A stretch of 46,570 nucleotides of DNA from Candidatus Aminicenantota bacterium (GCA_011772425.1 WVZO01000394.1:1-46570), one strand, 5' to 3'. Positions 32,050 through 40,860 are shown, numbered from the stretch's first letter. Program-made: numbers and translations. The notes: a model not told the origin generated them from the letters alone.

Positions 32050-33219
32050 TCATTGGGGTGGATGGGCAACATAGATGTCTACACCGTTTTCTGCCGGTAA
32101 TACAGCGGCGCCGGCTAAAACATCCACGTATGATAAAAAGTCTAGTGGAGCACCGGAACCAAAATTAAGATCTCTTATGGGTAAACGAGTTAAGTTGGTA
32201 ACGATTATACCATGATGTGGATGCCTGAGATGGATTTCTTCCATTGCATCCAGGCCTTTTTGTTTCCGAAGACTTTCCAGTGTTCCAAATGACCTCAATA
32301 TATAATCATTTTTTACCTTTCTTATCGAATTTCTAACTAAAATTGCCAGCTCTCCTATTGATGCCTCTAAAAGACCATTAAAATTAATGGCAGCCGTTCC
32401 AAAACTAAGGGCACAGCCAAAATAATTTCTCGGCAAACCGCTTAGTACTCTGCGAATGTCAACGGGGCAGGTGACATACGTTTTTTGATTTCTATTTTCT
32501 TTACTCCATAGTGGAATATATTTTTGCCAGAGAAGAGCAGTAATTATATCGTTATCTGTCAACGATATTCCCGGCTCATTTTTTGTATCCTCTAAAATGG
32601 ACCTGATCGTATCTTTTGAAAGGAAAAAACGTTCTTCATGAACCGGTTCGCTTTGTAATTCTCTGCGCTTTTCACCATAAAAAAGCCCGCAGTTGGTATA
32701 AATATCATTGGCTGTGATTATTTTTTCGCTCTTATTAAAATTTGCCAATAATACATCCCGCTGAAGGCTGGGTTTAATTATAGGTTCACCTCTGCATATC
32801 CTTGCCCAGGCGGAGAAAAAATGAAAATAACTAAAACCATCAACCAATGCATGTGATACACTAACCGCTAAAACAGAACCTCCCGACGTTTGGGTTAATG
32901 TTATTTTTGTTAATGGCTTTCCGGCAATGGAACTCACAGGAATTATATATTGCTCAATGCTGCCGGCTTCCTCAAAGTTTACCTCTGATTCCAGGACAGC
33001 AAACGTTAATCCCTCTTCTGAAATATGGAACTCATAATCCGTTTCGGAAATTCTGACTAATTTACTGCGTAATATGGGAAAATAATTTAGTGTCTCATGT
33101 AGACTTTTTTTCAATAAACCAGGATCAAGTATCTGATTATAAGAAAAAGCAAACGTTATTGGCTGAGAGCCAACACCTGTAAAGATATAATCAACCGGAC
33201 TAAGCGGAAAGACATTCAT
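32050..33219 (-). CDS. BAHD-like acyltransferase
   Basis: About 389 residues. The catalytic HXXXD motif is HALVD (H123-D127), and the second family motif, DFGWG in plants, is read as LNFGSGAP near residue 360; LPRNYFGCAL before it is also family-like. The protein has the two-lobed layout of the BAHD/chloramphenicol acetyltransferase-like superfamily, which moves acyl groups from CoA (or carrier proteins) to alcohols or amines. The start at 33219 is preferred over 33225 because it is eight bases from AGGAGG. No other biosynthetic gene is adjacent, so the substrate cannot be guessed. It is divergent from the lipoprotein gene at 33447. Confidence 0.8.
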   Translation of the reverse strand: MNVFPLSPVDYIFTGVGSQPITFAFSYNQILDPGLLKKSLHETLNYFPILRSKLVRISETDYEFHISEEGLTFAVLESEVNFEEAGSIEQYIIPVSSIAGKPLTKITLTQTSGGSVLAVSVSHALVDGFSYFHFFSAWARICRGEPIIKPSLQRDVLLANFNKSEKIITANDIYTNCGLFYGEKRRELQSEPVHEERFFLSKDTIRSILEDTKNEPGISLTDNDIITALLWQKYIPLWSKENRNQKTYVTCPVDIRRVLSGLPRNYFGCALSFGTAAINFNGLLEASIGELAILVRNSIRKVKNDYILRSFGTLESLRKQKGLDAMEEIHLRHPHHGIIVTNLTRLPIRDLNFGSGAPLDFLSYVDVLAGAAVLPAENGVDIYVAHPPQ

Positions 33220-33245
33220 AAACATAACCTCCTATAAGGGATGGA

Positions 33246-33287
33246 CTTTCAAAATTTGATTTTAAAGGAAATATTGTCATTTGTCAA
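33246..33287 (+). repeat. 42-bp duplicated upstream element, copy 1
   Basis: Identical to 37539-37580 except for one base. It lies about 115 bp before the promoter of the lipoprotein gene at 33447; copy 2 has the same relation to the lipoprotein gene at 37721. Confidence 0.9.
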
Positions 33288-33359
33288 TTTTTCTTGCCTG
33301 TCCACTTTCCTTGTACCCTTTCCTTTTCCTGGAGAAGAAAAAAATATTCATTTAGCCTG

Positions 33360-33388
33360 TTGACTTTCTACATAACTTCCCCTATTAT
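33360..33388 (+). promoter_or_regulatory. Promoter of the HEAT lipoprotein gene
   Basis: TTGACT at 33360-33365, 17 bp, TATTAT at 33383-33388, then AGGAGG at 33431-33436 and the ATG at 33447. The -35 context TTGACTTTCT is repeated at 37640. Confidence 0.7.
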
Positions 33389-33446
33389 ATTCTTATGGAA
33401 AAAACGCTTTTCCTGTCACCGATGTCACACAGGAGGAAATGCTGAG

Positions 33447-34874
33447 ATGAGAAAAAATATTCTTATAATAATAGGCTTCATACTTATATTCGTTTCGTGC
33501 AACCCCGCAAAAAAAGACTGGCAAAAAGCGGAGGAAAAGAATTCTGAAGCCAGTTACGAAAATTCCCTTAAAAAACATCCGGAAGGCCCGGAAGCTGCTC
33601 AAGCCCGGGCAAACATTGAAAAATTGGATTGGCAAAAATGCGGGGAAAAAGGCACGCTCGAGGCGTATGAAGAATTTCTGCGCAAGCATCCCCAGGGAGA
33701 ACTGGCTGATCAGGCCAGGGAGAACAAACAAAAAATCCTGGCCTCCAGAACTGATGATTTTCGCTTCACCAAAACCATCTATTTCGAGTTTAGGCAGCGT
33801 TTTTATAATTTAGACGAATTAGAATCGGAATTGATGGAAGTAAATCTGCCCGTTCTTGAAATCGCGCAGCGTATTGCAGGTTATGCGGGCCTAATCACTG
33901 TTTCAGATGAAACAGCAGATGTTCAGTGCCGGATTCAAATCACCGGTTTTAAAACCGGACTGGGAATGTCGAATTTACCGCATTATAACCGCGATTCCGG
34001 GCCGGTTCTGTTTGGAACGATTGTCCTGACAACACCAAAAACCGGTTATTACCGGACATTTATAGGAACAGAGAGCCATAACCAAACTCCCTCTGATTAC
34101 CCTGGTATCCCGGACCCCAAACTGGGATCCGCCTTTTATTTCGGCGATTATATTCCGCGACTCTTAGAAATGTTTGCCGAATATTACGGTCCTAGTGTTC
34201 TTTGGGGCGCCCTTCATGATGAAAATTTATGGATCAAAGGTTGGACTGCAATCGTCATTAGTGGGTGCAGCGGCAAAAACTTTAAAGGGCCCCGAGATGA
34301 AGACATTGATAATACTTCGAATATTATAGACACCAGGCGATACCTGGCAATAAAGAAAAAATTCTCCTCCTGGGGTGAGATAAGGCATGATAATGTTTGG
34401 GCGATATGGATTAAAAGCCCTGTAGGTATCCATCTGCTAAAAGGAGCTGGATTTGACCTGGAGGGTCAGGAACTTAGCGCCTGGGGAAAGACATTGGACT
34501 TACCTGAACTTTCAATAACTCAATTGAAATATTTCAAGCCAACCCATCTCTCCCAAAAAGTAGGCGATATTCGCTTGAGGGCAACTCCTTTTCTCCTGCG
34601 CACCCTCGAAGATGAACACTGGTGGGTACGAAAAACCACTGCCACTGCCCTTGGTGCCATAAAATCCCGTCAGGCAGTTCCGACACTTATTACCAAACTT
34701 CGCTCCGATCCAAATAGGTTGGTGCGTGGACGGGCTGCCCAGGCCCTGGGAAATATCGGGGATCCATCAGCGATTGATGCCCTGGAAGAAGCCGTAGAAA
34801 AAATGCTTATCTATGCCAAAGATGCATTAGAGCAATTAAAGGAAAAAAAAGGTTTGAAGGGGAGAGACCAATAA
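33447..34874 (+). CDS. Lipoprotein with TPR-like and HEAT repeats
   Basis: 475 residues. The open frame extends upstream to 33294, but the ribosome site AGGAGG ten bases before 33447 and the promoter at 33360 fix the start. A lipobox ends at C18 (ILIFVSC), so the protein is membrane-anchored. Residues 20-95 hold two short repeats (YENSLKKHPEGPEAAQARAN and YEEFLRKHPQGELADQAREN); the middle domain (VQCRIQITGFKTGLG ... VLFGTIVLTTP ... PRLLEMFAEYYGP) is unrecognised; the last about 110 residues are HEAT repeats (LEDEHWWVRKTTATALGAIK, LRSDPNRLVRGRAAQALGNI). It is convergent with a second HEAT protein whose N-terminal region looks like a distant relative. Confidence 0.85.
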   Translation: MRKNILIIIGFILIFVSCNPAKKDWQKAEEKNSEASYENSLKKHPEGPEAAQARANIEKLDWQKCGEKGTLEAYEEFLRKHPQGELADQARENKQKILASRTDDFRFTKTIYFEFRQRFYNLDELESELMEVNLPVLEIAQRIAGYAGLITVSDETADVQCRIQITGFKTGLGMSNLPHYNRDSGPVLFGTIVLTTPKTGYYRTFIGTESHNQTPSDYPGIPDPKLGSAFYFGDYIPRLLEMFAEYYGPSVLWGALHDENLWIKGWTAIVISGCSGKNFKGPRDEDIDNTSNIIDTRRYLAIKKKFSSWGEIRHDNVWAIWIKSPVGIHLLKGAGFDLEGQELSAWGKTLDLPELSITQLKYFKPTHLSQKVGDIRLRATPFLLRTLEDEHWWVRKTTATALGAIKSRQAVPTLITKLRSDPNRLVRGRAAQALGNIGDPSAIDALEEAVEKMLIYAKDALEQLKEKKGLKGRDQ

Positions 34875-34929
34875 AACAACTGAGCAAGCACTTAATCATT
34901 TTAGTACTACTGGTATTTTCTTATCTGTC

Positions 34930-37485
34930 CTATTTTTTCTTTGTTTTTTTCCACCATTTTTTCCATTTCTTGTATTTCACGCCGTAGTCTTTCCCGGTTA
35001 TCGATTTCAACGCCTCTGCCGCTCTCTTTTTTTCCCATTTATCCTTACTATTTAGAATTTCAATCAGGGGCTCAACAGCTCGATAATCATTGGATTTTCC
35101 TAAAATATAAATGATTGCCCTCCTGACGTTAATATCCTCGCTTTTCAAAGAAGTAATGAGAACTTCGAGGGCACCGGGATTTTTTATCTTTACAAATAAA
35201 TCGCGTGCACTGTTTCTTACTTTATAATCTTTATCTTTAAGAAGCTCGATAAGGGGTTCCACCGGGAGGAGATCCGTCAGTTTTGCTAGTTGTGTGAAAG
35301 CATAAGTCCTGAGTTTTGAGTCCTGGCTTTTGAGGAGACCGATTAGCGGCTTAACAGCCCGGGGATCTTGTTGTTCAACCAATGGACCGGTAATCGATTT
35401 CAATGCATTTTGCGCATTCTGTCTTTCCCAGCGATCAGGGCTATTTAGAATTTCAATCAGGGGCTCAACAGCCCGAGGGTCTTTTAATTTTCCCAAAATG
35501 TAAATGATTGCTTTCCTGACGTTAGAATCCCCGCTTTTCAAAGAAGTGAAAAGAACTTCGACAGCTCCGGGATTTTTTATTTTTACCAATAAATCGCGTG
35601 CACTGTTTCTTACTTTATAATCCTTATCTTTTAGAAGTTCTATAAGGGGTTCAACTGGGAGGAAATCGCCCAGTTTTTCAAGTGCATTAAAAGCTGAAGT
35701 CCTGACTTTCCGGTCGCGGCTTTTGAGTAAATCGATTAGCGGTTTAACCGCACGGGGTTCTTTTCGTTCTCCCAGGACCTTTGCCGCTGCTTCTTTTACA
35801 CTGGTGCTCTTGTCGTTAAGGGCCGCAATCAGGGGTTCGATGACCCGGTTTTCCTTTTTTTGCCCCAGGGCTTCTACCGCACTTTTCCTGACGGACAAAA
35901 CCTTATCCTGCAGTGCGCCGATAAGGGGTTCTATTTCGACCGCTTCCGGGGTATGTAACTTTCCCAAAGCCTTTACAACAGCTTCCCTTACCCTCCGGCT
36001 CTTATCGTTAATAACACCAATTAAGGGTTTTACCACAGCGGGATTATCGCTCTCAGCCAGGGCCTTGACTGCAATTTCCTTGACTCTGTAACTTTTATCT
36101 TTTATCGCTTTAATCAATGGTTGAACAGTCTGGGGCCCCTTAATTCCCGCAAGTACACTTGCTGCATGGACCCTGGTGCTTTCTGATGGTCTTTGCAGGG
36201 CTCTGGCAAAGTAGGGGATTAGCTTCTGGGTCGCTTTGCTGCTTCCCCAGTCTTGATATTTTTTGTCCAGTGTCCGTAACGCAGCCTCTCTGACCGGTGC
36301 GTTTATGTCTTTTAATGCATTGATCAACGGTTCCAGGGCCCGGGGGTCCACAATCTCTGCCAGGGCTGAGATTGCTCCTTTCCTTGTATCGCTCGAAGGG
36401 CTTTTCAACGCCCCAATAAAATGCGGCACCAGTCCTGCTGCTTGCTCACCGGTTCTCCAGTTGGGATAATTTTTATCAAGAGCTTTAACAGCTTTCTTTT
36501 TGATACCAGCAGATTTATCCGTCAGTGTCATCATAAGAGGTTTCAGTGCCCGTTGATCGTGTATCTCTGCAAAAAACTCCACCGCCCCTTCCCGTATACC
36601 GTATTTTTTGTTTTTCAAGGCCGAAAGAAAAGATGGGATCAAGTCCTGGCAAGATTTTCTTTCTTTCCAACCTGGATCGATTTTATTCAATGCTTTACGC
36701 ACGGCATTTCTCACCCGTTGGTACTCATCCGGGAGAAGATAAATCAATGGATCAATGCTCAGGGGGTCCTTTATTTTTTCCAGTGCCTGGACCGCTTCAA
36801 CCCTCACATCTGAAAACTTATCTTTTAAAGCAGCTATCAGTGAATTTACTGCAGCCGCATCGTTTAATTTTAATTTCCCCAGCAAAATGGCTGCTCCTTT
36901 GCGGATTTCCCGGTCGTCATTCTCCAGGTATGCGTAAATCAAATCGTTGCCTTTGATCTCTCTAAAAATTTCTATTATCTTTATTTTAAAAGAAGACCTG
37001 GAAAAGGCCCCTTTAAAGGGAGCGGAAGAAGGGGATTTGTAACTCCCTTTAAATATGGAAAAGCTGGGACTTACCTTGCCGGAAAATGACCGTTTGAAAA
37101 ACTTCCTGTCACTTTTTTTTAAATAAATGGTTCCGGATACGCTGGCGCCGGTATAGCCGGTCTGCCCCCTGCCTCCACCGGAATAATAACGTGAAATTGC
37201 CCGGCCTCTGATTTCTATTTTAAGGGTAATGTCAGCATTAGACAAAACAAGTTTAAGGCCGGTAGGCGGCAGTAATTTCTCCACGGTTTCTTTTACCGGG
37301 AGAACAATATTTTTGGCACTCCCATAAGACTCTTCCAGGGTGATTTGAATTGTTTTTGCCGAACGCAGTTGGTCTGTTTCTTCGTCAATGGGTTTTGCCT
37401 GTGCCGATAAACCCGGGGAAAATGTGAAGATAAGAAGGGCTCCCACCAGGAAGTTCAATGGAATAATAAATCTTGATTTTTTCAT
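34930..37485 (-). CDS. Large exported HEAT-repeat protein
   Basis: 851 residues with a signal peptide (about 1-30, ending LSAQA). Residues 40-190 form a domain with ADITLKIEIRGRA and ASVSGTIYLKKS, comparable in order to the middle domain of the 33447 lipoprotein. From about residue 190 to the end it is a solenoid of more than a dozen HEAT repeats (core pattern PLIxALxDKxxxVRxxAxxALGxL). Two blocks near the C-terminus are near-identical: DNA 34996-35345 and 35389-35738, offset by exactly 393 bp (131 codons), a recent internal duplication. A TACCTCC-complement ribosome site precedes the start. It ends in a basic Lys/Trp tail (KKWKKWWKKTKKK). Protein-protein binding in the periplasm is inferred. 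Confidence 0.88.
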   Translation of the reverse strand: MKKSRFIIPLNFLVGALLIFTFSPGLSAQAKPIDEETDQLRSAKTIQITLEESYGSAKNIVLPVKETVEKLLPPTGLKLVLSNADITLKIEIRGRAISRYYSGGGRGQTGYTGASVSGTIYLKKSDRKFFKRSFSGKVSPSFSIFKGSYKSPSSAPFKGAFSRSSFKIKIIEIFREIKGNDLIYAYLENDDREIRKGAAILLGKLKLNDAAAVNSLIAALKDKFSDVRVEAVQALEKIKDPLSIDPLIYLLPDEYQRVRNAVRKALNKIDPGWKERKSCQDLIPSFLSALKNKKYGIREGAVEFFAEIHDQRALKPLMMTLTDKSAGIKKKAVKALDKNYPNWRTGEQAAGLVPHFIGALKSPSSDTRKGAISALAEIVDPRALEPLINALKDINAPVREAALRTLDKKYQDWGSSKATQKLIPYFARALQRPSESTRVHAASVLAGIKGPQTVQPLIKAIKDKSYRVKEIAVKALAESDNPAVVKPLIGVINDKSRRVREAVVKALGKLHTPEAVEIEPLIGALQDKVLSVRKSAVEALGQKKENRVIEPLIAALNDKSTSVKEAAAKVLGERKEPRAVKPLIDLLKSRDRKVRTSAFNALEKLGDFLPVEPLIELLKDKDYKVRNSARDLLVKIKNPGAVEVLFTSLKSGDSNVRKAIIYILGKLKDPRAVEPLIEILNSPDRWERQNAQNALKSITGPLVEQQDPRAVKPLIGLLKSQDSKLRTYAFTQLAKLTDLLPVEPLIELLKDKDYKVRNSARDLFVKIKNPGALEVLITSLKSEDINVRRAIIYILGKSNDYRAVEPLIEILNSKDKWEKKRAAEALKSITGKDYGVKYKKWKKWWKKTKKK
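34996..35738 (-). repeat. Internal 393-bp duplication in the HEAT gene
   Basis: TCGATTTCAA, TTTAGAATTTCAATCAGGGG and other words recur exactly 393 bp apart between the two about 350-bp blocks. The frame is kept. Confidence 0.9.
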
Positions 37486-37538
37486 TTTTTTATTACCTCC
37501 TTTTTAAAGCGGCTGGTTACCAGAGGAAACACAAACGG

Positions 37539-37580
37539 CTTTCAAAATCTGATTTTAAAGGAAATATTGTCATTTGTCAA
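37539..37580 (+). repeat. 42-bp duplicated upstream element, copy 2
   Basis: One mismatch against 33246-33287, same orientation, here between the HEAT gene and the small lipoprotein gene. Confidence 0.9.
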
Positions 37581-37639
37581 ACCAGCAGTGACTCCCAACT
37601 GAACCTCTTTATTACTTCCAATTTTATTTTTTTTACAAA

Positions 37640-37668
37640 TTGACTTTCTTAATTCTATCCATTAAAAT
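37640..37668 (+). promoter_or_regulatory. Promoter of the small lipoprotein gene
   Basis: TTGACT at 37640-37645, 17 bp, TAAAAT at 37663-37668; TATACT overlaps just downstream. AAAGGAGG then precedes the ATG at 37721. Confidence 0.6.
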
Positions 37669-37720
37669 ATACTTTTATCTTAAAAAAATATTTGCCTATT
37701 GTTGTGCAAAGGAGGACATA

Positions 37721-38149
37721 ATGAAGATTCTTATTCGAATACCTATCATCAGCGTGATAAGTATTGTTCATTTAGTTTTGGCGGTGAGTTGTACGAAGCA
37801 TCCTCAGTACAACCTAAGTGGTAAATGGAGAGGAACCGTTACCGAGAAGGGCAAATCCACATTGGTGGAGCTCAGTGTTCGGGAGCACCAGGGTGGTATT
37901 GAAGGGAGGTTCAAGATTCTTAGTTTGACGGACAATGACGTGGACAAGGGAATGGCCTTTGATATAGTTAGCATTGAACATTCCGGCGACAAACTGAAAT
38001 TCATTGTCCCTATTACTGGCAAAGTGGATGATGATGCGATTGCCTTCGAGTTGTCGGTCCAGGAAGATCGCTTAGAAGGTTACGGCCATGAATTACGTAA
38101 GGGGAGTAAAAAAATTCCTATTACTTTTACAAGGCAGAAACAAAATTAG
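37721..38149 (+). CDS. Small lipoprotein
   Basis: 142 residues with a lipobox (LVLAVSC, C24). After it comes YNLSGKWRGTVTEKGKSTLV, then alternating strands up to KIPITFTRQK, an all-beta domain of the kind found in small periplasmic ligand-binding or META/lipocalin-like lipoproteins; the family itself is not recognised. The start is chosen from AAAGGAGG; the longer open frame from 37640 includes the promoter. It shares its upstream 42-bp element with the 33447 lipoprotein gene and is probably regulated with it. Confidence 0.82.
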   Translation: MKILIRIPIISVISIVHLVLAVSCTKHPQYNLSGKWRGTVTEKGKSTLVELSVREHQGGIEGRFKILSLTDNDVDKGMAFDIVSIEHSGDKLKFIVPITGKVDDDAIAFELSVQEDRLEGYGHELRKGSKKIPITFTRQKQN

Positions 38150-38235
38150 AAGATTCCTAACAAATTTCTTGCCTGATAATCATATAGAAAGTTCCTGAAT
38201 CGAGTTCTTCGGAATTTCTTTAACACCAGGTTGGT

Positions 38236-38490
38236 ATGGAAAAGATAAAGACCAACACAGTGATTTCCAAGAGGCGTTGGAGCAAAGCTCGGTTTCCTCA
38301 AGGAGAAAGTAAACGGGTACCTTTCGTTTATTTATCTGGTTTATGGCTTGAGAATTTGGGTTTTGCAATTGGCCAAAGGCTTGATATTTATTCACCCGAA
38401 AAAGGTCAATTACTCCTCGAAGGCATGCCCCCTGGAAATCGAAGTGGTAGTAGGAGGAGTAAGAATTCAAAGCGGAGCTTAAGAGATTAA
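38236..38490 (+). CDS. SymE-like protein
   Basis: 84 residues. The segment VPFVYLSGLWLENLGFAIGQ followed by RLDIYSPEKGQLLLE matches the SymE core (Leu-x-Gly-x-Trp-Leu-x-x-x-Gly-Phe), a swapped-hairpin AbrB fold found in the SOS-induced RNA-cleaving SymE toxin and many relatives. The N-terminus is basic (KRRWSKARF), as is the tail. The ribosome site is weak. E. coli symE is held off by the antisense RNA SymR; an antisense gene cannot be confirmed here, although the opposite strand is open over most of the gene. It borders the repeat island. Confidence 0.65.
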   Translation: MEKIKTNTVISKRRWSKARFPQGESKRVPFVYLSGLWLENLGFAIGQRLDIYSPEKGQLLLEGMPPGNRSGSRRSKNSKRSLRD

Positions 38491-38499
38491 GAGGTGCCA

Positions 38500-38980
38500 A
38501 TTGCCAATGATTAAAGATTCATCGGTTACTCTAACTCTAAGTTTGATGCATCCGCATCAACGTATCAACGTATCAACGCATCGACGCATCGTTGCATCAA
38601 AGGTATGAGGTACCAGGTATCAGGTATCAGGGGCGTTGATTGTGTTTAAGCAAATGCCAAATGCCGAATGCCCCCAATCTAAGCCACAACAGACACGGTA
38701 CACCTAATCGCGTAATCATGTGTTATCATTAGCATTAGAATTAGCACAGTCGCTTGAATTTAACGGAATAACGGAAATGCCTACATAATCCATAATCCAT
38801 AATCCATGATACGCGATACGTGAAATGTGCAGTGTGGCGGGAGGCGAAGGGCGTCTTGGTCTTTGAAGGCATGGAGGCAAAGTGGAGGAGGATAATTGCC
38901 TTTAAAGCTAACGGGTGACAGGTGACGGGTGACGGCTTTTCGAGTTGGGTGTTGGGTGTTGGATGTTAAATTTTTACAAC
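38500..38980. repeat. Island of many different 7-8 bp tandem repeats
   Basis: No gene. Consecutive short arrays with different units: (G/T)ATCAACG (8 bp, 38545-38598), GGTATCA (38607-38630), AAATGCC (38650-38672), ATAATCC (38787-38808), GATACGY (38808-38825), GGGTGAC (38915-38938), GTTGGGT (38943-38966). Each has two to five copies, often with one substitution. The remaining part of the 38491-39220 gap is plain AT-rich DNA. Confidence 0.8.
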
Positions 38981-39220
38981 CGGTTGCTCTTGATTTTCTC
39001 TAAAACCTCCGATATAAATATAATCTAAAAATAAAAAAAAATTTGTCTGTCCCGTTTTTTATATTTCTGATGCGTTTTTTTACAGCTGGTTTAACTGCTA
39101 TTTATTTTCCAATAGCCTTTCTTCGTAGCCCCAACGTGAGTAATTTTTCCTTCTTTGGCCTCCTGTTTTGGTGTTTTGACAGAGTGTCACCCTTTTAAAA
39201 AATTTTTTGCTGCCCCTGGA

Positions 39221-39249
39221 TTGACTTTGGATAAAGCTTATGGTATTTT
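39221..39249 (+). promoter_or_regulatory. Promoter before the 39270 frame
   Basis: TTGACT at 39221-39226, 17 bp, TATTTT at 39244-39249, then AGGAGG at 39259-39264 and a GTG at 39270. Confidence 0.55.
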
Positions 39250-39269
39250 GTGAAAATCAGGAGGCAATT

Positions 39270-39545
39270 GTGAATGAAAGTACAATTAAGCATTTTGATC
39301 TTGATATTGAACGTTTAAAACCCCTTAAAAAGTGTATGGAGAACTTCGAAATTGGAAAGTCTAATGCCGAGTGGCCAAATAACATCTTATCCAGAAAAAC
39401 CGTTGTTTGGCGGGCATATTTGGCATCGTCGCTCAAAGGTGGTAGTGGATTTCTTGCATGTCCCCTCTTTCTCCTTTTTCTCCCGGGAAAGTTAAAAAAA
39501 ATGATTGCTATTCCTTCTCTGTCTTTTCAGTTTTTCCCGGTTTGA
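39270..39545 (+). pseudogene. Possible 5' gene fragment
   Basis: A promoter, a ribosome site (AGGAGG) and a GTG start precede about 55 residues of credible protein (NESTIKHFDLDIERLKPLKK, then CMENFEIGKSNAEWPNNILS). After about residue 60 the frame turns hydrophobic and runs antisense into the 3' end of the esterase gene. I read this as a real gene start cut by a rearrangement at about 39470; a short complete gene is possible. No family recognised. Confidence 0.4.
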
Positions 39546-40722
39546 TTTTTTCTAACAAACGGGATAATTCCTCCTTAAATGCAGGCAACTCATCGTGCTT
39601 ATTCTTCTCCCCTATTTTAACGGCCATCTCTAAATTTTCCTTAGCTAACGCCAACTTCCCGGCAGCATCATACGCAAGCCCAAGATTAAAGTAAGCTTTG
39701 GCCGAACCGGGATAGCTGGCGACATTGTACTTCAGCATCTCGATGGCTTCCACGATCTTTTTCTCCAGGAACAATAATGACGCCTTGAAATCAATTGTCC
39801 TCTCAGGGACAGGAATTTCATAACCGTACTTCTTAGATAATTTCTTGTAATGCTTCCGGATGTCCTGCAGCGACATGTCGGACAATTGCTTGGGTGAAAG
39901 CTTCCAACCGGGATAAAGAGCCTCCAGTGCATTGTAAACCACCCGGTGAACCGTGGAACTGTGATCCTCTTTCTCCATAAATTGGAATTGCCATTCCAAT
40001 CCGCTGGGTGCTTTCTTTTTCAACAACCCGGCAAAATCTTTAGACGCAAAACGTATGGCATCTCTGTCTCCCCCGGCAGTGGTAAGGTATACGAATCTTT
40101 TCAAGCCGGGGTACTGCTGAAAAAAAGCCTCGGCTTTTTTGAACATCAGGCGATCGTCCCAGTACACGCTGGGACTAATAACAATGTATGCATGAAAAAG
40201 CTCAGGACTGTTTAATAAAGAATAGATACTAAACAAACCGCCGTAAGAGTGACCGCACAAGATTCGGTAAGGGGCTGTTCGATAATTTTTGTCCACCAGG
40301 GGAATCACCTCTTCCCTGAGAAATGTTAAAAACTTATCCGCTCCAGCAACAGGGGGAAAATTATCCACCCGGGTAGGTAACAGATCGCGGTTGCGGTCCT
40401 TGTTGGGGACGGCGATTACGATCATCCTGGGTATACGGGACGATTTGGTGAGGAAGTCGATAATCCCGGTCACATGATGAAAATGATAGTCTCCATCCAA
40501 CAGGAAAAGGATAGGATATTCCTCCTGGGAGGAGGCGTAGCCATCTGGTAGGTACACCAGAAGTGCACGGTCTTCATTCAAGACCCTGGAATGGATTTTT
40601 ATTGACTCCCCTATAACCAGGCCTTTGACTTTCTTTACAGCCGATACCTGGTGCGGGACAATAAACAAAACTGCCATTACCACCAAAACCAGTGCTATAT
40701 TTAACCGATTAAGTTTCATCAT
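39508..40722 (-). CDS. Exported esterase (Fes/esterase D-like) with TPR tail
   Basis: 404 residues. A signal peptide (about 8-28, ending HQVSA); an alpha/beta-hydrolase domain of the putative-esterase (PF00756) type, with LLVYLPDGYASSQEEYPILF, LLDGDYHF, the nucleophile S159 in CGHSYGGLFS, and a late His in EDHSSTVHRV; then TPR-like helices (SLLFLEKKIVEAIEMLKYNV, AKAYFNLGLAYDAAGKLALA). Family members hydrolyse siderophore, feruloyl or other esters outside the cell membrane; the substrate is unknown. It starts with a double ATG after AGAGGTTAA. It stands alone, flanked by repeats. Confidence 0.9.
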   Translation of the reverse strand: MMKLNRLNIALVLVVMAVLFIVPHQVSAVKKVKGLVIGESIKIHSRVLNEDRALLVYLPDGYASSQEEYPILFLLDGDYHFHHVTGIIDFLTKSSRIPRMIVIAVPNKDRNRDLLPTRVDNFPPVAGADKFLTFLREEVIPLVDKNYRTAPYRILCGHSYGGLFSIYSLLNSPELFHAYIVISPSVYWDDRLMFKKAEAFFQQYPGLKRFVYLTTAGGDRDAIRFASKDFAGLLKKKAPSGLEWQFQFMEKEDHSSTVHRVVYNALEALYPGWKLSPKQLSDMSLQDIRKHYKKLSKKYGYEIPVPERTIDFKASLLFLEKKIVEAIEMLKYNVASYPGSAKAYFNLGLAYDAAGKLALAKENLEMAVKIGEKNKHDELPAFKEELSRLLEKIKPGKTEKTEKE

Positions 40723-40860
40723 TTAACCTCTTATTTTTGTCTGCCAGATTTCCTATTTACTTTTTTATTTTATATAACCGGGAGACAAAAGTCAAATATT
40801 TATCTTACATCCTTTGAACCGACTCTTATTTGATGATTGATGAAAATAAAACAAAGAGCG

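Noticed and set aside
36263..36956. Overlapping plus-strand frames within the HEAT gene
   Set aside because: They are antisense shadows of a repeat-rich coding sequence with signal peptide and ribosome site on the minus strand.
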